In this document: piece after piece, positions 61,639 through 64,000 of the stretch
Numbering within the stretch: the stretch's first letter is position 1
How the letters are laid out: the number at the start of each line of letters is the position of its first letter
From: Amycolatopsis sp. QT-25
GTDB lineage: Bacteria; Actinomycetota; Actinomycetes; Mycobacteriales; Pseudonocardiaceae
Reading direction: 5' to 3'
Length of the DNA: 64,000 nucleotides
NCBI RefSeq assembly: GCF_029369745.1
Contig: NZ_CP120210.1
Coordinates: 4,712,001 to 4,776,000, forward strand
Position numbers and translations under genes: made by a program
The notes under the pieces: model-generated
The model's input: only the letters and a program-made list of their open reading frames with translations
Told to the model about the DNA's origin: nothing
Databases searched by the model: none

Positions 61639-62103
61639 GTGCCGGCCAGAACCGACAATCGCGTCGTCATCGACGCGCCCTTCGAGACCGTCTGGGACTT
61701 GACCAACGACGTCGCGTCCTGGCCGTCCCTTTTCACCGAGTACGCGTCGGCGGAGATCCTCGCGGAGAACCCGGACTCCGTGCGATTCCGGCTCACGACG
61801 GTCCCCGATCCTGACGGGTCGGTCTGGAGCTGGGTGTCCGAACGGTTCCCGGACAAGGAGAACCGCAGCGTCACCGCACACCGGATAGAGACCGGGCCGT
61901 TCGACTACCTGCGCTTGCGCTGGGACTACCGCGAGGTCGCCGGCGGCGTCGAACTGCGCTGGCGCCAGGAGTTCCAGGTCCGGCCCGGTTCGCCCTTCGA
62001 CGACGCCGCGATGACCGAGCGGCTCAACCGCACTTCGGGAGAACAGATGCAGCACATCAAAGCCGTGATCGAGTCACGGGTCACCTCGGGCGGACACGCA
62101 TGA
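61639..62103 (+). CDS. SRPBCC polyketide aromatase/cyclase (TcmN N-terminal type)
   Basis: A 154-residue START-like cyclase: TDNRVVIDAPFETVWDLTND, SWPSLFTEYASAEILAENPD, WSWVSERFPDKENRSVTAHR, and the end GEQMQHIKAVIES. It corresponds to the cyclase half of TcmN and to WhiE ORFVI-type aromatases. GTG at 61639 has GGGAGAG upstream; a TTG at 61609 would add ten residues. Its stop overlaps the O-methyltransferase ATG (ATGA). Confidence 0.92.
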   Translation: MPARTDNRVVIDAPFETVWDLTNDVASWPSLFTEYASAEILAENPDSVRFRLTTVPDPDGSVWSWVSERFPDKENRSVTAHRIETGPFDYLRLRWDYREVAGGVELRWRQEFQVRPGSPFDDAAMTERLNRTSGEQMQHIKAVIESRVTSGGHA

Positions 62104-63146
62104 GCGCCGTCGCCGACGTCGCCGCCGGTCCCGGCGGCGCCTCCACCCATCGGGACCGGCTGGCCATTCTCACCTGCGGGCTGCGGCTCGCCCACGTCAT
62201 CGGCGCGCTCACGGAGTTGCGGGTCGCCGACGCGCTGGCCGACGGCCCGCGGCACGTGGCCGACCTCGCCGAAAGATGCGGCGCGAACGCCGACGCGCTG
62301 CACCGGGTGCTGCGGATGGCGGCTTCGTTCGGGGTGTTCACCGAAACCGATCCCGGCGTGTTCGCGCGCACAGCACTCTCAGAGCCCACTCGAGCCGATG
62401 TCCCCTACAGCCTGTGGCCGCTGATCGTTTACGGCCGCAAGAAATTCTTCACCGAGCCGTACGGAGCGCTGGTGCATACGCTGCGCACCGGCGAGCCTGC
62501 CACCGAACCGGTACTGGGCACCGATTTCTGGGGTTACCTGCGCGATCATCCCGACGACGAGCAGTTCTTCGACTCCATGATGACCGAACTCGGCCGCTGG
62601 GAGACCGACCGGCATCTCGCGATGATCCGGCCGGAACGGTTCGTCCGGATCGCCGACCTCGGCGGCGGTCATGGACATTTCCTGGCGGCCGCGCTGCGCC
62701 ACGCGCCGGGCGCACGCGGCGTCCTCGTCGACCGCCCGACCGTACTCTCCGACGCCGGGCCGGTACTCGACGCCGAAGGAGTCACCGACCGGGTCGAACT
62801 CCGTCCCGGTGATTTCTTCGACACACCTCTCCCCGCCGACGCCGACGCGTACTTCCTCAAGGCCGTCCTGCACAACTGGCCCGACGATCGGACCGAAGCA
62901 CTGCTGCGCCGGGTGCGCGAGACGATCGGTGACCGCGGGACCCCGCTCTTCGTCGTCGAGCAGGTCATCGCTCCCGGCAACGATTTCGACCACGGCAAAG
63001 TGCTCGACATCGACATGCTGGTCCTCTTCGGCGGCCGGGAACGCACGCTCGAGCAATGGCACGAACTGTTCGCGGCCACCGGCTTCCGGCTGGCGAACGA
63101 TCCTGGTGCCGGACGCTGGACCGTCTTGCACGCGGAGCCGGCATGA
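62100..63146 (+). CDS. O-methyltransferase (TcmN C-terminal type)
   Basis: A 348-residue SAM-dependent O-methyltransferase. A dimerisation domain (ALTELRVADALADGPRHVAD; DALHRVLRMAASFGVFTETD) precedes the SAM fold IADLGGGHGHFLAAALRHAP, and the catalytic His is in LKAVLHNWPDDRTEALLRRV. It would methylate a phenol or carboxylate on the polyketide. Overlaps the P450 by ATGA. Confidence 0.93.
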   Translation: MSAVADVAAGPGGASTHRDRLAILTCGLRLAHVIGALTELRVADALADGPRHVADLAERCGANADALHRVLRMAASFGVFTETDPGVFARTALSEPTRADVPYSLWPLIVYGRKKFFTEPYGALVHTLRTGEPATEPVLGTDFWGYLRDHPDDEQFFDSMMTELGRWETDRHLAMIRPERFVRIADLGGGHGHFLAAALRHAPGARGVLVDRPTVLSDAGPVLDAEGVTDRVELRPGDFFDTPLPADADAYFLKAVLHNWPDDRTEALLRRVRETIGDRGTPLFVVEQVIAPGNDFDHGKVLDIDMLVLFGGRERTLEQWHELFAATGFRLANDPGAGRWTVLHAEPA

Positions 63147-64000
63147 CCACCGAAACGCGGCCGGAATCGCCGGCCTATCCGTTCGCCGCTCGCGACGGTG
63201 TCGACCCGGACCCCGGTTACGCCGACGCGCGGATGGCGGGAGCGCCGGTGCCGGTGTTCCTCGGCGGCGGTCGCTGGGCGTGGCTGGCGACCACCATGGC
63301 CGACGTGAGAACCGTCCACACCGATCCCCGGTTCTCCCGAGCCGCGGCCGCGGGATCGGCGAACGCGCCGTCCGCCGGGCTCTCTCCACCCGCCGGTTCG
63401 CTGCTCGCCCTCGACCCGCCCGACCACACCCGCATGCGCGGCCTCGTGGCCGGGGCGTTCTCCGCCCGCCGGATGGCCCAGCTTCGTCCGAAGGTCGCCG
63501 AACGGGCCCGCGGTCTGCTGGCCGCCCGCGCCGGTGACGACCCCGCCGATCTCGTCGCCGGATATGCGCGCCCGCTGTCGGCCGGGGTGATCGGTGCCCT
63601 GCTCGGCGTTCCGGAAAGCGATCACGAACGGTTCTTCGCGTGGGCGCAGGCTTTCCTGTCCACGGCGCCCGGGTCCGCGCCCGAGATCGGCCGTGCGCGC
63701 GGCGAACTGGCGGCCTATTTCGGTGAACTGCTGGGGCGCCGGGCTCGCAGCCCCGAGCACGATCTCCTCTCCCATCTGGCCGCACAGGACGCCGATCCGC
63801 GGGAACTCGTCCTGCTGGCGATGGCGATCCTCGTCGCCGGTCACGAGACGACCAGCAACCACCTGGCGAGCTCGCTCATGCTCCTGCTCTCCGATCCCGG
63901 CACGACCTCGGAACTCCGGGGAGATCCGGAAGGTGTCGGCCAAGCGGTGGAAGAGCTGTTGCGCGCCGTCTCCCTTGGCTCGGTCGGCGGGTTCCCGCGG
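63143..64000 (+). CDS. Cytochrome P450 (truncated by window end)
   Basis: The first 286 residues of a P450 of the actinobacterial CYP105/107 kind. LLALDPPDHTRMRGLVAGAF is the C-helix start and the I-helix AGHETTSNHLASSLM carries the oxygen-activating Thr. The ExxR and heme Cys motifs lie beyond the edge; the frame is open throughout the window. It is the fourth gene of the cupin/cyclase/OMT/P450 run and would hydroxylate or couple the polyketide. Confidence 0.93.
   Translation, partial: MTTETRPESPAYPFAARDGVDPDPGYADARMAGAPVPVFLGGGRWAWLATTMADVRTVHTDPRFSRAAAAGSANAPSAGLSPPAGSLLALDPPDHTRMRGLVAGAFSARRMAQLRPKVAERARGLLAARAGDDPADLVAGYARPLSAGVIGALLGVPESDHERFFAWAQAFLSTAPGSAPEIGRARGELAAYFGELLGRRARSPEHDLLSHLAAQDADPRELVLLAMAILVAGHETTSNHLASSLMLLLSDPGTTSELRGDPEGVGQAVEELLRAVSLGSVGGFPR

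Noticed and set aside
1..64000. tRNA, rRNA or CRISPR elements
   Set aside because: No cloverleaf-like sequences with conserved arms, no ribosomal RNA segments and no regularly spaced repeats were seen on either strand.

Overview
The window is about 70% GC, with dense operons, many GTG starts, frequent 4-nt ATGA/GTGA overlaps and strong G/C at third codon positions. It looks like the chromosome of an actinomycete of the Pseudonocardiaceae, most likely Amycolatopsis. That placement is an inference from gene content and style; there is no rRNA gene to confirm it. I found no tRNA, CRISPR array or intact insertion sequence.

Layout. 1-1430: decayed left flank with a WS/DGAT acyltransferase fragment, a MarR regulator of uncertain 5' end and a MarR remnant. 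1430-6386: old-yellow-enzyme/MFS operon divergent from a giant LuxR (LAL) regulator. 7019-10615: ABC exporter operon convergent with a two-component system. 10616-17252: small regulators and enzymes mixed with four broken genes, plus an ECF sigma/anti-sigma pair divergent from a secreted DUF4394 protein. 17461-20207: compact lasso-peptide cluster (precursor, cyclase, RRE, leader peptidase) with no transporter. 20444-25976: two TetR-controlled modules (rhodanese; ABC exporter), a sortase-type tail protein and a CBM48 protein. 26242-30062: LacI/MFS/GH13 sugar-utilisation unit. 30970-34218: MHS-type symporter plus M20 peptidase operon with a divergent ArsR-type regulator. 34775-45931: membrane/lipid genes, a carotenoid cluster (CrtI/CrtD-like desaturase, glycosyltransferase, CruF hydratase, crtE, an unknown small gene, crtU, idi), an Fe-S photolyase and two small stress genes. 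46156-64000: type II polyketide glycoside cluster, still open at the right edge.

How the polyketide cluster works. KS-alpha, KS-beta and ACP would build a poly-beta-ketone. A TcmJ-like cupin, a TcmN-type cyclase and an O-methyltransferase would fold and methylate it, and an FAD monooxygenase and a P450 would oxidise it. No ketoreductase is visible. 2,3-dehydratase, C-methyltransferase, PLP aminotransferase, 3,5-epimerase and 4-ketoreductase together make the set that produces a vancosamine-type 3-amino-3-C-methyl deoxysugar (EvaA-E). DrrAB-type transport, a SARP activator and two homologous VC0807-type membrane proteins accompany it. A glycosyltransferase must lie outside the window.

How the carotenoid genes work. 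idi and crtE would supply GGPP. crtU makes an aromatic ring on one end, and CruF, the CrtD-like desaturase and the glycosyltransferase would modify the other end. This predicts a chlorobactene-type carotenoid glycoside, probably linked to light protection through the neighbouring photolyase.

The most interesting items are the transporter-less lasso cluster with the core GFGRHIIDAIGFMH, the type II PKS/amino-C-methyl-sugar combination with its split TcmN, the CRP-type palindrome in the long SARP/sugar divergent region, and the unknown gene wedged between crtE and crtU.
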